From Mycetocola zhadangensis (GTDB lineage Bacteria > Actinomycetota > Actinomycetes > Actinomycetales > Microbacteriaceae): a DNA stretch of 64,000 nucleotides. The stretch spans positions 558,001 to 622,000 of the forward strand of contig NZ_RCWJ01000002.1 of assembly GCF_003668565.1 (NCBI RefSeq), given 5' to 3'. The notes beneath the pieces were generated by a model. The model had not been told where the DNA came from, made no database searches, and saw nothing but the letters and a program-made list of their open reading frames with translations. Below are positions 44,251 through 53,446 of the stretch, in pieces (position 1 is the first letter of the stretch; each line of letters starts with the position of its first letter). The translations under genes were made by a program, and so were the position numbers.

Positions 44251-45339
44251 TTATGCGCTCGCTTTCGCAGCGGTCGCTAACTCCGCACGGATGCCATCAA
44301 CGAACGCGTCGATGTCTTCCTCGGTGGTGTCGAACGAGCACATCCAGCGCACCTCGTTGTTTGCCGCATTCCAGTCGTAGAAGTGGAAGCGTTCCCGCAG
44401 CACCTCGATCGACTTCCGCGGAAGCGTCGCGAACACGGCATTGGCCTGTGTCGGCTGGCTGAATCCCAGACCGCTGACCGCACCGGTGTCGACAAGGTCC
44501 TCAAGCGAGGTCCGAAGCCGCGCGGCCATCGCGTTCGCGTGTTGGGCCGACCGCAACCACAGGTCTCCCTCGAGCAGGGCGATGAGCTGCGCTGAAACGA
44601 ACCGAAGCTTCGAGGCGAGCTGCATGTTGAGCTTGCGAAGGAAGATCAGACCATCGGATGCTGCGGGGTTGAGTACCACTACTGCCTCACCGAAGAGGAG
44701 GCCGTTTTTCGTTCCACCAAACGAGAGCACGTCAACGCCAGCGTCAGTTGTGAAGGCCTTCAGCGGAACGCCGAGCGACGCTGCCGCATTGGCGAGTCGC
44801 GCACCGTCCATGTGCAGGGTCATGCCGTGTGCGTGCGCGTGGTCGGCGATCGTGCGGACCTCGTCGACAGAGTAGAGAGTGCCGAGTTCAGTGGACTGGG
44901 TAATCGAGACAACGAGTGGCTGTGCCCGGTGCTCGTCGCCCCAGCCCCACGCCTCGAGGTCGATGAGCTCGGGAGTGAGCTTGCCGTCGGGGGACGGCAC
45001 GGTGAGGAGCTTGATGCCGCCGACCCGTTCGGGTGCTCCGCCCTCGTCGACGTTGATGTGCGCCGTCGAGGCCGAGATGACCGCACCCCACCTGGGCAGC
45101 ATGGATTGCAGCGCCGTGACGTTCGCGCCGGTGCCGTTGAAAACCGGGAACACCTCGACGCCGTCGCCGAAGTGCGTGGCGAACACCTCCTGGAGGTGCG
45201 CGGTGTAGACATCCGCTCCGTATGACACCTGGTGGCCGCCGTTGGCCTGAGCGATCGCGTCAAGAACTTCGGGGTGCGCGCCGGCATAGTTGTCGCTGGC
45301 GAAGCCTCGGAAGTTGGGGTCATGCAGAATTTCAGTCAC
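44251..45339 (-). CDS. Low-specificity L-threonine aldolase
   Basis: A 362-residue fold-type I PLP enzyme. It opens FRGFASDNYAGAHPEVLDAI, with the PLP-contacting NGTGANVTAL, the Asp in LHMDGARLANAA and the Schiff-base Lys in SFGGTKNGLL. It cleaves L-threonine (and allo-threonine) to glycine and acetaldehyde. It lies between the permease and a small membrane protein on the same strand, with a gap of 129 bases to the permease. Confidence 0.9.
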   Translation of the reverse strand: MTEILHDPNFRGFASDNYAGAHPEVLDAIAQANGGHQVSYGADVYTAHLQEVFATHFGDGVEVFPVFNGTGANVTALQSMLPRWGAVISASTAHINVDEGGAPERVGGIKLLTVPSPDGKLTPELIDLEAWGWGDEHRAQPLVVSITQSTELGTLYSVDEVRTIADHAHAHGMTLHMDGARLANAAASLGVPLKAFTTDAGVDVLSFGGTKNGLLFGEAVVVLNPAASDGLIFLRKLNMQLASKLRFVSAQLIALLEGDLWLRSAQHANAMAARLRTSLEDLVDTGAVSGLGFSQPTQANAVFATLPRKSIEVLRERFHFYDWNAANNEVRWMCSFDTTEEDIDAFVDGIRAELATAAKASA

Positions 45340-45385
45340 GAACTCAGCGTAATAGCGAGCGTGCTCCCTGTCGTACGGGCCGGCG

Positions 45386-45622
45386 TCAGGTCGGCAACAG
45401 TGCAGCGAGGGTCGGGCTCACGGCGACGGCGACCGCGAGAAGTACCGCCGTGAACCCGAGCCCCGCGATGGCGGGCCAGCGCCGCCTGGGCCGGCGGGGA
45501 GGCGTTGGCTCCGGAATCCGGATCGGGTTGACCATGGCGTGGTAGCGCAGGGGGTTCAGCGGGGTTTCCGGCGCGCGGCCGGTCGGGTGTGGGGTGGGCG
45601 AGTGGGCAGCAGAAGTTGTCAT
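45386..45622 (-). CDS. Small single-pass membrane protein
   Basis: 78 residues. A Pro/Arg-rich N-terminal half (PEPTPPRRPRRRWP) is followed by one predicted helix (IAGLGFTAVLLAVAVAVS) near the C-terminus. AGGA lies 7 bases before ATG 45622, which supports translation. No family is recognised, and it may be a minor envelope protein. Confidence 0.5.
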   Translation of the reverse strand: MTTSAAHSPTPHPTGRAPETPLNPLRYHAMVNPIRIPEPTPPRRPRRRWPAIAGLGFTAVLLAVAVAVSPTLAALLPT

Positions 45623-45705
45623 TGTCCGGTCCTGTCGGGTAACGCACCGAGTAAGACCTGCAGCCTATAACTGAGGGATGCTCAAGTTCGAGGTTGATGC
45701 ACGAA

Positions 45706-45741
45706 ATCACCCCCGAAGACGTGGTGTCCTTCGGGGGTGAT
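45706..45741 (-). terminator. Terminator of the NatAB-like operon
   Basis: ATCACCCCCGAAG (45706-45718) pairs with CTTCGGGGGTGAT (45729-45741). On the minus strand it follows the permease stop by about 20 bases and is followed by TTT. Confidence 0.8.
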
Positions 45742-45761
45742 CGTCGTTTCAGACGCGAGGT

Positions 45762-46883
45762 TTAGCTCTTGAGCGCCTCGCCCCACTTCACTCGGGCGCC
45801 CATCTTGAGCAGCGAGTTCTGGTAGATGCGTGAGCCGAGCCAGATCGTCCCGAATGTTGTCGCAATGAGAATCACGAGTGAGACAAGCGGCTCCCACCAC
45901 TCGGCGGTTCCGAGGAACAACCGAACCGGCATCCCAACTGGGGCGGAGAACGGCACGTATGACATGATCGCGAGCACTGTGGGGTTGTCGTTGAAGAAGA
46001 TCACCAGGAAGTAGGGGATCATCACGAGCATGGTCACCGGAGTTGTGGTTGCACCGATGTCTTCCTGCCTGGACACCATCGACCCCGTCGCGGCGAACAG
46101 TGAGGCGAGAAGCACAAACCCGATCGCGAAGAACACGACAAACCAGACGATGGGTGCGCCGAGCCCGGTGAGAAGATCGGTCTGTCCGGTGATGGTGAGC
46201 CCGATGATGGAAAGCGCGGCGATGATCGCGATCTGTCCGAACGCCAGAACCGAGTTGCCGAGGACCTTCCCTGCCATCAGCGCCTTCACGGGAATGGCCG
46301 ACATCAGGATTTCGACCACCCGGGTCTGCTTCTCCTCGACAACGTTTTGCGCGATGGTCGAGCCGAAGGTCATCGCGGACATAAAGAAAACGAGACCGAA
46401 GCCGAGGGCGACGAAGTAGACGATCAGTGGGTTGGTGGCATTCTCATCGAGCAGGTGCACCGGAGGAGAGATGCTCAGTTGCGCGAGCAATCCACTGGGC
46501 ACGTCCGTGTTGCCGATGACGGCAATGCCGAGTGGCGTTGTCGAGTCCGGCACAATGGCCGCCTCAACGCTGCCGTCCTTCACGAGCGTCTCTGCGGCAT
46601 CGACGCTTGACGCCTCGGTGACGTCGAGCCCATCGGCCCCCGAAACCGCCTGTGATGCGGTTCCGACGACAGCCACCTTGGTGTCACTGACGTTTTGCGC
46701 CGCGAAGCCGCCGATCACGATGGACGCGAGCACAACGAGCAAGAGGATTCCCGTTGAGATGAGGAACGCCTTGCTGCGCAGGCGCATGGTGATCTCACGC
46801 TCCGCCACGAGCCAGGTGGCTTGAATCGTGCTCGGGGCGGATGGTCGCGTCGACTGTGCGCGATCCGGGGTCACGGTCGTCAT
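45762..46883 (-). CDS. ABC-2 permease, NatB-like
   Basis: 373 residues. A first helix (about residues 40-62) follows the phrase VAEREITMRLRSKAF; a large extracytoplasmic domain of about 120 residues with KVAVVG comes next, then five or six C-terminal helices with VVEKQTRVVEILMSAIP, the ABC2_membrane_3/NatB signature. It overlaps the ATPase gene by 4 bases. It probably exports sodium or another small solute, or a toxin; the substrate is unproven. Confidence 0.85.
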   Translation of the reverse strand: MTTVTPDRAQSTRPSAPSTIQATWLVAEREITMRLRSKAFLISTGILLLVVLASIVIGGFAAQNVSDTKVAVVGTASQAVSGADGLDVTEASSVDAAETLVKDGSVEAAIVPDSTTPLGIAVIGNTDVPSGLLAQLSISPPVHLLDENATNPLIVYFVALGFGLVFFMSAMTFGSTIAQNVVEEKQTRVVEILMSAIPVKALMAGKVLGNSVLAFGQIAIIAALSIIGLTITGQTDLLTGLGAPIVWFVVFFAIGFVLLASLFAATGSMVSRQEDIGATTTPVTMLVMIPYFLVIFFNDNPTVLAIMSYVPFSAPVGMPVRLFLGTAEWWEPLVSLVILIATTFGTIWLGSRIYQNSLLKMGARVKWGEALKS

Positions 46884-47764
46884 TTGATGACCTCCTTGAA
46901 GATTTCGGCGAGAGACGGATGCTGCGGGGCGAAGGTGGCGACATCACCGCGGCTGAGTGCTGTGCGAAGGACGTGCTGTGCTGTTGCTTCACTGTCGGCG
47001 TCGAAGACCGCGTACCCGCCGTCGAAGTTCACAACGGTGACTCCGCTTTCGGTGCGCAACCAACCGGCATCCCCGCTCGAGAGAAGTTCGTAGCGAAGCC
47101 GGGAGTGCTGCGCGCGGAGCCCGTCGCGAGAACCGTTAGCGCGGATTTTGCCGTCGGCGATGATGACGAGGTCGTCACACAGGCGTTCGACGATGTCGAG
47201 CTGGTGCGAGGAGAAGAGCACGGGGGCTCCCGCCGTCGCGCGATCCTTGAGCACGCCGACGACAACGTCGACAGCGAGCGGGTCGAGGCCGGAGAACGGC
47301 TCGTCGAGCACGAGTACCTCGGGATCGTGGACGAGTGCTGCCGCGATCTGCGCGCGCTGCTGGTTTCCGAGGGAGAGGCTCTCGACGGCGTCGTTGCGGC
47401 GCTCGCCGAGATCGAGCCGCTCGAGCAGGTCCCTGGCGTTGCGGCGCGCAGCCTCCGGTGTGAAACCGTGCAGCCGAGCCAGGTAAACGAGCTGCTCCTC
47501 AACCTTCATCTTCGGGTACAGGCCCCGCTCCTCAGGCATGTAACCGAAGCGGCGGCGGTCATCGGGAGTGAGCTGGTTGCCTGCGAGGGACACGGTGCCC
47601 TCGTTTGCGCTCAGCACGCCGAGGATGATGCGCATGGTTGTCGTCTTGCCTGCGCCGTTTCCGCCGACAAACCCGGTCATCCGGCCGGGTGCCACGTCAA
47701 AACTGACATCGGTGAGCACCTGCCTCGTGCCATAGGTCTTGGTGACATTGCGAATCTCGAGCAT
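46880..47764 (-). CDS. ABC transporter ATPase, NatA-like
   Basis: 294 residues. Walker A is GGNGAGKTT, the signature is LSLGNQQRAQIAAAL, Walker B is VLVLDEPFSGLDPLAVD and the H-loop is FSSHQLDIVE. A C-terminal accessory region is present. It begins MLEIRNVTKTYGTRQVL. It pairs with the NatB-like permease and is the first gene of the operon, divergent from an MFS transporter. Confidence 0.92.
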   Translation of the reverse strand: MLEIRNVTKTYGTRQVLTDVSFDVAPGRMTGFVGGNGAGKTTTMRIILGVLSANEGTVSLAGNQLTPDDRRRFGYMPEERGLYPKMKVEEQLVYLARLHGFTPEAARRNARDLLERLDLGERRNDAVESLSLGNQQRAQIAAALVHDPEVLVLDEPFSGLDPLAVDVVVGVLKDRATAGAPVLFSSHQLDIVERLCDDLVIIADGKIRANGSRDGLRAQHSRLRYELLSSGDAGWLRTESGVTVVNFDGGYAVFDADSEATAQHVLRTALSRGDVATFAPQHPSLAEIFKEVIK

Positions 47765-47844
47765 GGGGAGCCCTTCTTGTGAACGTAACTCAACGGTAGG
47801 GCCGGGTGGCGACCCGGAGCATCCGTCTGGGGAAGGGTCTTTGA

Positions 47845-47864
47845 TCTCCCCCTCACGGGGGAGA
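47845..47864. promoter_or_regulatory. Inverted repeat TCTCCCCC-TCAC-GGGGGAGA in a divergent promoter region
   Basis: 8-bp perfect arms between the divergent ABC (47764) and MFS (47903) genes. It could be a shared operator or an RNA hairpin in the 5' leader of the MFS gene. Confidence 0.4.
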
Positions 47865-47902
47865 GGAGGTGCGCTCCATCTGAACGGACCTACGATGGGC
47901 TG

Positions 47903-49120
47903 ATGCCCGCCCTTCCCCTCAGCAGGCGTCGTGACCCCGAGCGGCCGCGGCTGCCGCGCGATGTTCTCGTGCTCGGGGTGGTCGCATTCTTCGTAATGGT
48001 CGGTTTCGGTGTGGTCATCCCGGTGCTTCCTGTTTATGTGGCCACGTTCGGAGTGGGGTACGTCGAGGTCGGCGCGGTCGTTTCGGCATTCGCGCTGATG
48101 CGCTTCGTCACGAGCCCGTTCTGTGGGCGACTCATCGACTGGGTCGGGGAGCGTGTCCTCCTCGCGGTCGGTATCGGGATCGTCGCGCTGTCGAGCGGGC
48201 TCGTCGGAATCGCGCAGAGCTACGTCGAGGTGTTGATGTTGCGCGGAATCGGCGGTATCGGTTCGGCGATGTTCACCGTCTCGGCGATGACCCTGCTGCT
48301 CGGTTCAACACCGTCGACCCAGCGCGGCCGTGCCGTTGGCTTCTATCAGGGCGGTTTCCTCCTCGGCGGAATGGCCGGACCGGCCATCGGCGGTGTACTA
48401 GCCTCGATCTCGCTCACCGCCCCGTTCTTCTTCTACGCGGGAACCCTCGCGATCGCCGGGCTTGTCGGCGTGCTGCTGCTGCAACCGAAGTCGCGGGACG
48501 TCGCCGCCTCGGCGCCGGTCGACGTCGTGCCCTTCCGGGTTGTGCTTCGCGACACCCGGTTCCGCGTTGCTGTGCTTGCCAGTTTCGCGAACGGCTGGAC
48601 ATCGCTCGGCGTTCGCAGTGCGCTCATCCCGGTGCTCGTTGTGGACGTGCTCCTTGGCGAACCGGCGTGGACCGGTATTGCCTTCGCGATCGCCGCCGTT
48701 GCGCAGACGCTCGCGCTGGCTCCCGCCGGAAAGTTCGTTGACACCGTCGGCCGCAGGCCGGCGATCCTGGGCGCGTACGCCGTCGCTTCGCTCACCATCC
48801 TGGGCATCTCGTTCGCGCCGAACATGATCGTGCTCACCGTGCTTCTCGCTGTGTACGGAGTGGCTGCCGCGTTCATGGGAACGGCGCCGGCGGCGTCGGT
48901 CGGCGATGCAACCGCTGGGTCGAAGGGCGGTCGGCCTGTGGCCGTGTTCTCGATGGCCAGCGACCTTGGTGCGATCATCGGCCCGCTCGTCGCCGGCTGG
49001 CTCGTCGACACGGGCTCGTTCCCGCTGGCATTCGGGCTCGCCGCCGTTTTCCTCGCGGCCACGTCCCTGTTCGCTCTGCGCATGCCGGCCGAGCCGCGAA
49101 CGGCTGGCGACCAAGCTTAG
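47903..49120 (+). CDS. MFS transporter, drug-efflux-like
   Basis: 405 residues with 12 predicted helices. The loop after helix 2 has the MFS motif-A form GRLIDWVGERVLL, helix 5 shows GGFLLGGMAGPAIGGVLAS like motif C of antiporters, and the second half repeats motif A as GKFVDTVGRRPAIL. This suggests a proton-coupled exporter of the DHA1 type. It is divergent from the NatAB-like operon. The substrate is unknown. Confidence 0.85.
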   Translation: MPALPLSRRRDPERPRLPRDVLVLGVVAFFVMVGFGVVIPVLPVYVATFGVGYVEVGAVVSAFALMRFVTSPFCGRLIDWVGERVLLAVGIGIVALSSGLVGIAQSYVEVLMLRGIGGIGSAMFTVSAMTLLLGSTPSTQRGRAVGFYQGGFLLGGMAGPAIGGVLASISLTAPFFFYAGTLAIAGLVGVLLLQPKSRDVAASAPVDVVPFRVVLRDTRFRVAVLASFANGWTSLGVRSALIPVLVVDVLLGEPAWTGIAFAIAAVAQTLALAPAGKFVDTVGRRPAILGAYAVASLTILGISFAPNMIVLTVLLAVYGVAAAFMGTAPAASVGDATAGSKGGRPVAVFSMASDLGAIIGPLVAGWLVDTGSFPLAFGLAAVFLAATSLFALRMPAEPRTAGDQA

Positions 49121-49186
49121 GCGCGCGCTCTCCTCACGTGAACGCTGCCCGAGCGGACCAAGAATCGACGCCGATCCCTTGAAAGC

Positions 49187-49241
49187 TTGACAGTCGAGCG
49201 GTCAGGTGGCATGTTCGTGTGCACCGCTGGAAACGTTTACA
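49187..49241 (+). promoter_or_regulatory. Promoter region and LacI-type operator of the catabolic operon
   Basis: TTGACA at 49187-49192 with a weak -10 (CATGTT, 49210-49215) 17 bases on. TGGAAACGTTTACA at 49228-49241 is a classic LacI/GalR-family palindrome (AAACGTTT core), placed just downstream of the presumed transcription start and 17 bases before the regulator's TTG start. It indicates autorepression and control of the whole operon. Confidence 0.75.
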
Positions 49242-49258
49242 GTCCTCAAAGGAGAGAA

Positions 49259-50335
49259 TTGGTCCGGGTCACCATCACACAGGTTGCCGCTCATGCAGGC
49301 GTGTCGGTCGCGTCTGCGTCACGGGCTCTAAATGGCCAGATCGCCAGCGCGGAGACAATCGCGAAGGTGAGGCACGCGGCGGCAGTTTTGGGCTACGTCG
49401 CCGATGCGACGGCTCAATCACTTCAACGGGGCCGCACCAATCAGCTTGCATATGCCGTTGCCGACATCGGAAACCCGGTCTACGTCGAGATGATGAGTGC
49501 GATCGAGCGTGTGGTCTCAGCGTCCGGTTACCGTCTGCTCCTCTCTTCGACGGGTACCACCTCGTCGTCCGTTGACGTCGTGCGCGACCTGGGTCGTGGG
49601 TATGTCGACGGCATGATCCTCTCGCCGCTTCGCATTACCGACGAACTCCTCACCGCTCTCGCCCAAAGCCCGACGCCCGTCGTGGTTCTCGGTCGCCTTC
49701 CCGACGGCGCGCGCCTGGATACCGTGCGCGCCGACTCGTTTACCGCGATGCGGCTCATTGTGGACCACCTCGTTACCGAGGGGCGACGGGACATCGCCTT
49801 CGTGAATGGTCCGACGGACACAACACCGGGCGCGTTTCGCCGGGACGGTTTCGCTGCGGCGGTAACCTCCCATCCTTATCTCTCAACACGCACCGTTGAT
49901 GCTCAAGACTTCACGATCGCCGCCGGATACACCGCAGTGCGGCAGGTCCTCGCGGGCGACCAACGCCCAGACGCCGTCGTCGCCGCCAACGATTTGATCG
50001 CTATCGGCGCGATCCGGGCAGCCGAGGACCTTGGCTTGACGATCCCGCGCGACATCGCAGTCACCGGTATTGACAACACGGAACTCGCCGGGGTGGTTCG
50101 ACCGGGGCTGACAAGCGTCGACCTCGGGGCGGAGGAACGCGGCCGTGTTGCGGCCGAGCTCCTGCTTGCGCGCATCGCTGAGCCCTCGCGTGCTGCACAC
50201 ACCGTCACGGTAGCGCCGTCGCTCGTTGTGCGCGGATCTTCACTCGTAGCTGGTCACGGGCCGAAACGCGTTGCACCGGCACTCGAGCACGGCGACGAGG
50301 CCACCGCATTCGGCACAGAGGAGGCAGCCGGATGA
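49259..50335 (+). CDS. LacI-family transcriptional regulator of the catabolic operon
   Basis: 358 residues. A LacI helix-turn-helix (VTITQVAAHAGVSVASASRALNG) precedes a periplasmic-binding-protein-like sugar-sensing domain with AYAVADIGNPVYVEMMSAIE and AVTGIDNTELAGVVRPGLTSV. The start is TTG 49259, because AAAGGAG ends 5 bases upstream and the HTH begins at once; the longer frame would read through the promoter and operator. It overlaps the first permease gene by 4 bases and so belongs to the operon it controls. The inducer should be the imported compound or its sugar. Confidence 0.9.
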   Translation: MVRVTITQVAAHAGVSVASASRALNGQIASAETIAKVRHAAAVLGYVADATAQSLQRGRTNQLAYAVADIGNPVYVEMMSAIERVVSASGYRLLLSSTGTTSSSVDVVRDLGRGYVDGMILSPLRITDELLTALAQSPTPVVVLGRLPDGARLDTVRADSFTAMRLIVDHLVTEGRRDIAFVNGPTDTTPGAFRRDGFAAAVTSHPYLSTRTVDAQDFTIAAGYTAVRQVLAGDQRPDAVVAANDLIAIGAIRAAEDLGLTIPRDIAVTGIDNTELAGVVRPGLTSVDLGAEERGRVAAELLLARIAEPSRAAHTVTVAPSLVVRGSSLVAGHGPKRVAPALEHGDEATAFGTEEAAG

Positions 50336-51264
50336 GAGCGTCCGCCACCAAAACCCCGAGGCAGACGACGCGGGTCGGTCACCGCGCCCGCGCGCAGCGC
50401 CGAGAAGCCGTCGCCCTCGTTATTCCCGCGCTCCTCCCGATTCTCATCTTTTCCGTCATCCCGCTGGTCAGCGGTGTCGCGCTCGGTTTCACGGACGCAA
50501 CGTTGAAGCGCAACGCGGAGATCAACTTCATCGGGTTTGGCAACTTCATCGAGTTGCTCGGCGATAGCCGGTTCTGGGAGTCGTTCGGCATTGGCATCAT
50601 CTGGGCCGGATCGGTAGCGCTTCTCACCTTGGTCTGTGCCATGGGGCTCGCGTTGCTGCTCAATAGCGACTTGAAGCTGAAGGGTCTCACCAGAGTTCTG
50701 GCCCTGATTCCATGGGCGATGCCACCGGTGGTGATCGCAATCGTGTGGAGGATGATCTACAACCCCAACTCCGGTCCCCTCAACGGCGCGCTCGAAGCGA
50801 TTGGAATACCCGGCGTCAACTGGCTCGGCGACTTCTCGACGGCGCTCCCCGCGGTCATTCTCGTCGGAGTGTGGTCGGGTATCCCACAGACGACTGTGCT
50901 GCTGCTTGCCGGAATGCAGTCCATCTCGGCAGAGCAGCACGAGGCGGCGGCCGTCGACGGCGCCGGCGTCTTCCGCCGTTTCTGGCACATCACACTCCCG
51001 GGGCTACGCCCCATCATCGTCGCCGTCACCGCGCTCGACTTCATTTGGCAGTTCAACTCCTTCGGACTCATTTACGTTCTCACCGAGGGCGGTCCGGGCG
51101 GGCGCACGATGATTCCCCCGCTGTTCACTTACCTTGAGGCGTTCCGCAACCGCGAAATTGGCTACGCGTCGGCGATGGGTGACGTGCTCGTGATCGCCAT
51201 CATGCTCATCCTGTCGCTCTATCTCATCAACCAGTTCCGTCAGACGAAGGGATCCCGCTCATGA
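50332..51264 (+). CDS. Sugar ABC transporter permease 1 (MalF/UgpA type)
   Basis: 310 residues with six helices. A basic N-terminus (RAQRREA) precedes helix 1, and the ATPase-contacting EAA loop reads EQHEAAAVDGAGVFRRFWHITLP, as in the CUT1 family. Together with the next permease and the binding lipoprotein it forms a CUT1-type importer. No ATPase gene is in the cluster, so a shared MsiK-type ATPase elsewhere is expected. Confidence 0.92.
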   Translation: MRASATKTPRQTTRVGHRARAQRREAVALVIPALLPILIFSVIPLVSGVALGFTDATLKRNAEINFIGFGNFIELLGDSRFWESFGIGIIWAGSVALLTLVCAMGLALLLNSDLKLKGLTRVLALIPWAMPPVVIAIVWRMIYNPNSGPLNGALEAIGIPGVNWLGDFSTALPAVILVGVWSGIPQTTVLLLAGMQSISAEQHEAAAVDGAGVFRRFWHITLPGLRPIIVAVTALDFIWQFNSFGLIYVLTEGGPGGRTMIPPLFTYLEAFRNREIGYASAMGDVLVIAIMLILSLYLINQFRQTKGSRS

Positions 51265-52100
51265 ACACGAAGCGCCCCTGGTACGCAACGGTGCTGATGT
51301 ACGTGGCTCTCGCAGCCTTTCTCTTCTTTCTCGGGTTTCCGCTGCTGTGGCTGCTGTCCGCCTCTTTCAAGTCGAGCGGGGAGTTGAACTCGCTAGCCGT
51401 GAACTTGCTGCCTGCGGAGTGGGACTTCAGCAACTACGGTGCGGCGCTTGAGCGTCAAAATCTCTTGCTCGCGGCGGGTAATTCGCTCTTCGTCTCGATC
51501 GCGACGATGCTGATCACCGTGCTGCTGTCGATGCCGATGGCCTACGCGCTCGCCCGCTTCCAAGGGCGTATGCGAGCCGTTGGAACGGTGTGGATTCTCA
51601 CCAGCCAGGTCTTCCCATCGATCCTCATCATCATTCCGCTGTTTTTGGTGTTGCGGACCATCAATCTGAACGACACTCTGTTCGGTTTGATCCTGGTCTA
51701 CGTCACGTTCACGCTGCCGTTCACTCTCTGGATGCTGCAGGGGTACGTCGCGGCGATTCCGACCGAGCTGGAAGAAGCGGGCGAGATGGACGGTGCGTCA
51801 CGTCTGACAATCCTCCGGACGATCATCCTTCCTCTGCTCGCACCCGGTCTCGTCGCAACCGCGATGTTCACTTTCGTTTCGGCGTGGAACGAGTTCTTCC
51901 TCGCTCTCGTGCTGTTGCAGAGTCCCGAGTTCTATACCCTTCCGATCGCTTTGCGGTCATTCCTGGGCGCGGAAGGGCAGACCCAACTCGGTCCGCTTGC
52001 CGCTGGCGCGATCCTGGCGACGATCCCGTCGCTCATCATCTTCAGCATCCTCCAGAAGAAGCTGACCGGCGGAATGCTCGCCGGCGCAGTCAAGGGCTGA
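51261..52100 (+). CDS. Sugar ABC transporter permease 2 (MalG type)
   Basis: 279 residues with six helices. The EAA loop is ELEEAGEMDGASRLTILRTIILPLLAPG, preceded by the usual TLPFTLWMLQGY, and the C-terminus ends in LTGGMLAGAVKG, the standard CUT1 MalG tail. It overlaps the first permease gene by 4 bases. Confidence 0.93.
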   Translation: MNTKRPWYATVLMYVALAAFLFFLGFPLLWLLSASFKSSGELNSLAVNLLPAEWDFSNYGAALERQNLLLAAGNSLFVSIATMLITVLLSMPMAYALARFQGRMRAVGTVWILTSQVFPSILIIIPLFLVLRTINLNDTLFGLILVYVTFTLPFTLWMLQGYVAAIPTELEEAGEMDGASRLTILRTIILPLLAPGLVATAMFTFVSAWNEFFLALVLLQSPEFYTLPIALRSFLGAEGQTQLGPLAAGAILATIPSLIIFSILQKKLTGGMLAGAVKG

Positions 52101-52142
52101 CCCAACCCACCAAGTGGAATCACAATGAGAAAGGCGAACAAC

Positions 52143-53438
52143 ATGAAGAGAATACGAGGCATAGGCGCCATCGCATTCGCGGGGATCGCGATCCTCACCC
52201 TGGGCGGATGCCAGCAGGGCAGCGCAACCAAGGACAGCAATGACGGCGAGGGGGGCGCCATTACCCTTCAGTTCCAGTCGCTGTCAGACCAGCCAGACGC
52301 CCAAGCGGCCGTAAAGGCGATCGTCGATGAGTGGAACGCGGAGAACTCCGACGTCCAGGTCGAGATCGTCCAGGCGGGATGGGACGGGACGTTCGACAAG
52401 CTCGTCACACAGTTCACTGGTGGAACGGCACCGGACATCATTCACTATGAAGCCAGCTCGATCGCCTCCTTCGCGGCCGACGGCTATCTCGCCGATCTCA
52501 CTGACTACATCGACAGCGACCTGAAGTCGGACATCTCCGACGGCATCTGGGACTCCGTCACCCAGGACGGAGAGATCATTGCGTACCCATCGACACTGCA
52601 GTCGTACATGGTCTTCGCCAACGCCGACCTTCTGGAGACCGCCGGCGTGGAGATTCCCACCGGCGAAACGATGACGTGGAAGCAACTGCAGGAGATGGCA
52701 GCGGCGACGACCACGGGCGAAACCTACGGCCTCGGGTGGGGACTCGCATCGCCGACCGCAACGATTATGAGCCTGGCACTCGGCTTCGATGGCGGCTTCT
52801 TCTCCGGCGATGGCACCGATGCCTCGATTGAGGTTGGTGAAGCGGAACTCGCCGTGCCCGAGCTGATCCATGAGATGACGTACACCGACAAATCGGTCGA
52901 TCCCACCTCTCTCACCCAGTCGGGATCAGACGTGCTCGCGTCGTTCTACGGTGGAAAGGCCGCGATGACCGTGCAGGGTTCGTTCCAAGCGACAAACATC
53001 GCCAACGACGCACCGGAGGGACTCAACTGGGTCGCCCTTCCGCCGCTGGAAGGCTCCGAAGGCGCCATCCAGGCCGCAAACCCGCAGACGTACTCGGTCA
53101 ATATCGATTCCGAGCACGTGAAGGAGTCCGCCGAGTTCCTCAACTTCTTCATGAGCGGCGACAACCTGGCTCAGATCGCCTACGCCGACGCGCTCATCCC
53201 ATCGTCTGACTCGGCGCGCGCCGAGGTGGAGAAGCTGGCCGCGGACAACCCCGCCTGGACTCAGGTGCTGAAATCCGGTGAAGGTCTCGTCGGGCCGCCG
53301 TTCCTCAAAGTGGAGAAGTACACGGAGTGGAAGGACACGGTCGCCACGCCAGCTTTCCAGCAGTATCTCGCCGACCAGATCACCGCCGACCAGCTAGCTG
53401 AGCAGCTGACCGACGGCTGGTCAAGCATCGCCGGCTGA
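52143..53438 (+). CDS. CUT1-type substrate-binding lipoprotein
   Basis: A 431-residue solute-binding protein. ATG 52143 is preferred to 52125 because GAAAGG lies 8 bases before it. The lipobox is LTLGGC, with Cys near residue 23, followed by a Ser/Asp/Gly linker. The mature protein has the SBP_bac_1 features FTGGTAPDIIHYEASSIASFA, a Trp/Tyr-rich cleft region (WKQLQEMAAATT) and the C-terminal FLKVEKYTEWKD. It captures the operon's substrate for the two permeases. A hairpin follows the stop. Confidence 0.92.
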   Translation: MKRIRGIGAIAFAGIAILTLGGCQQGSATKDSNDGEGGAITLQFQSLSDQPDAQAAVKAIVDEWNAENSDVQVEIVQAGWDGTFDKLVTQFTGGTAPDIIHYEASSIASFAADGYLADLTDYIDSDLKSDISDGIWDSVTQDGEIIAYPSTLQSYMVFANADLLETAGVEIPTGETMTWKQLQEMAAATTTGETYGLGWGLASPTATIMSLALGFDGGFFSGDGTDASIEVGEAELAVPELIHEMTYTDKSVDPTSLTQSGSDVLASFYGGKAAMTVQGSFQATNIANDAPEGLNWVALPPLEGSEGAIQAANPQTYSVNIDSEHVKESAEFLNFFMSGDNLAQIAYADALIPSSDSARAEVEKLAADNPAWTQVLKSGEGLVGPPFLKVEKYTEWKDTVATPAFQQYLADQITADQLAEQLTDGWSSIAG

Positions 53439-53446
53439 TGACGCCT

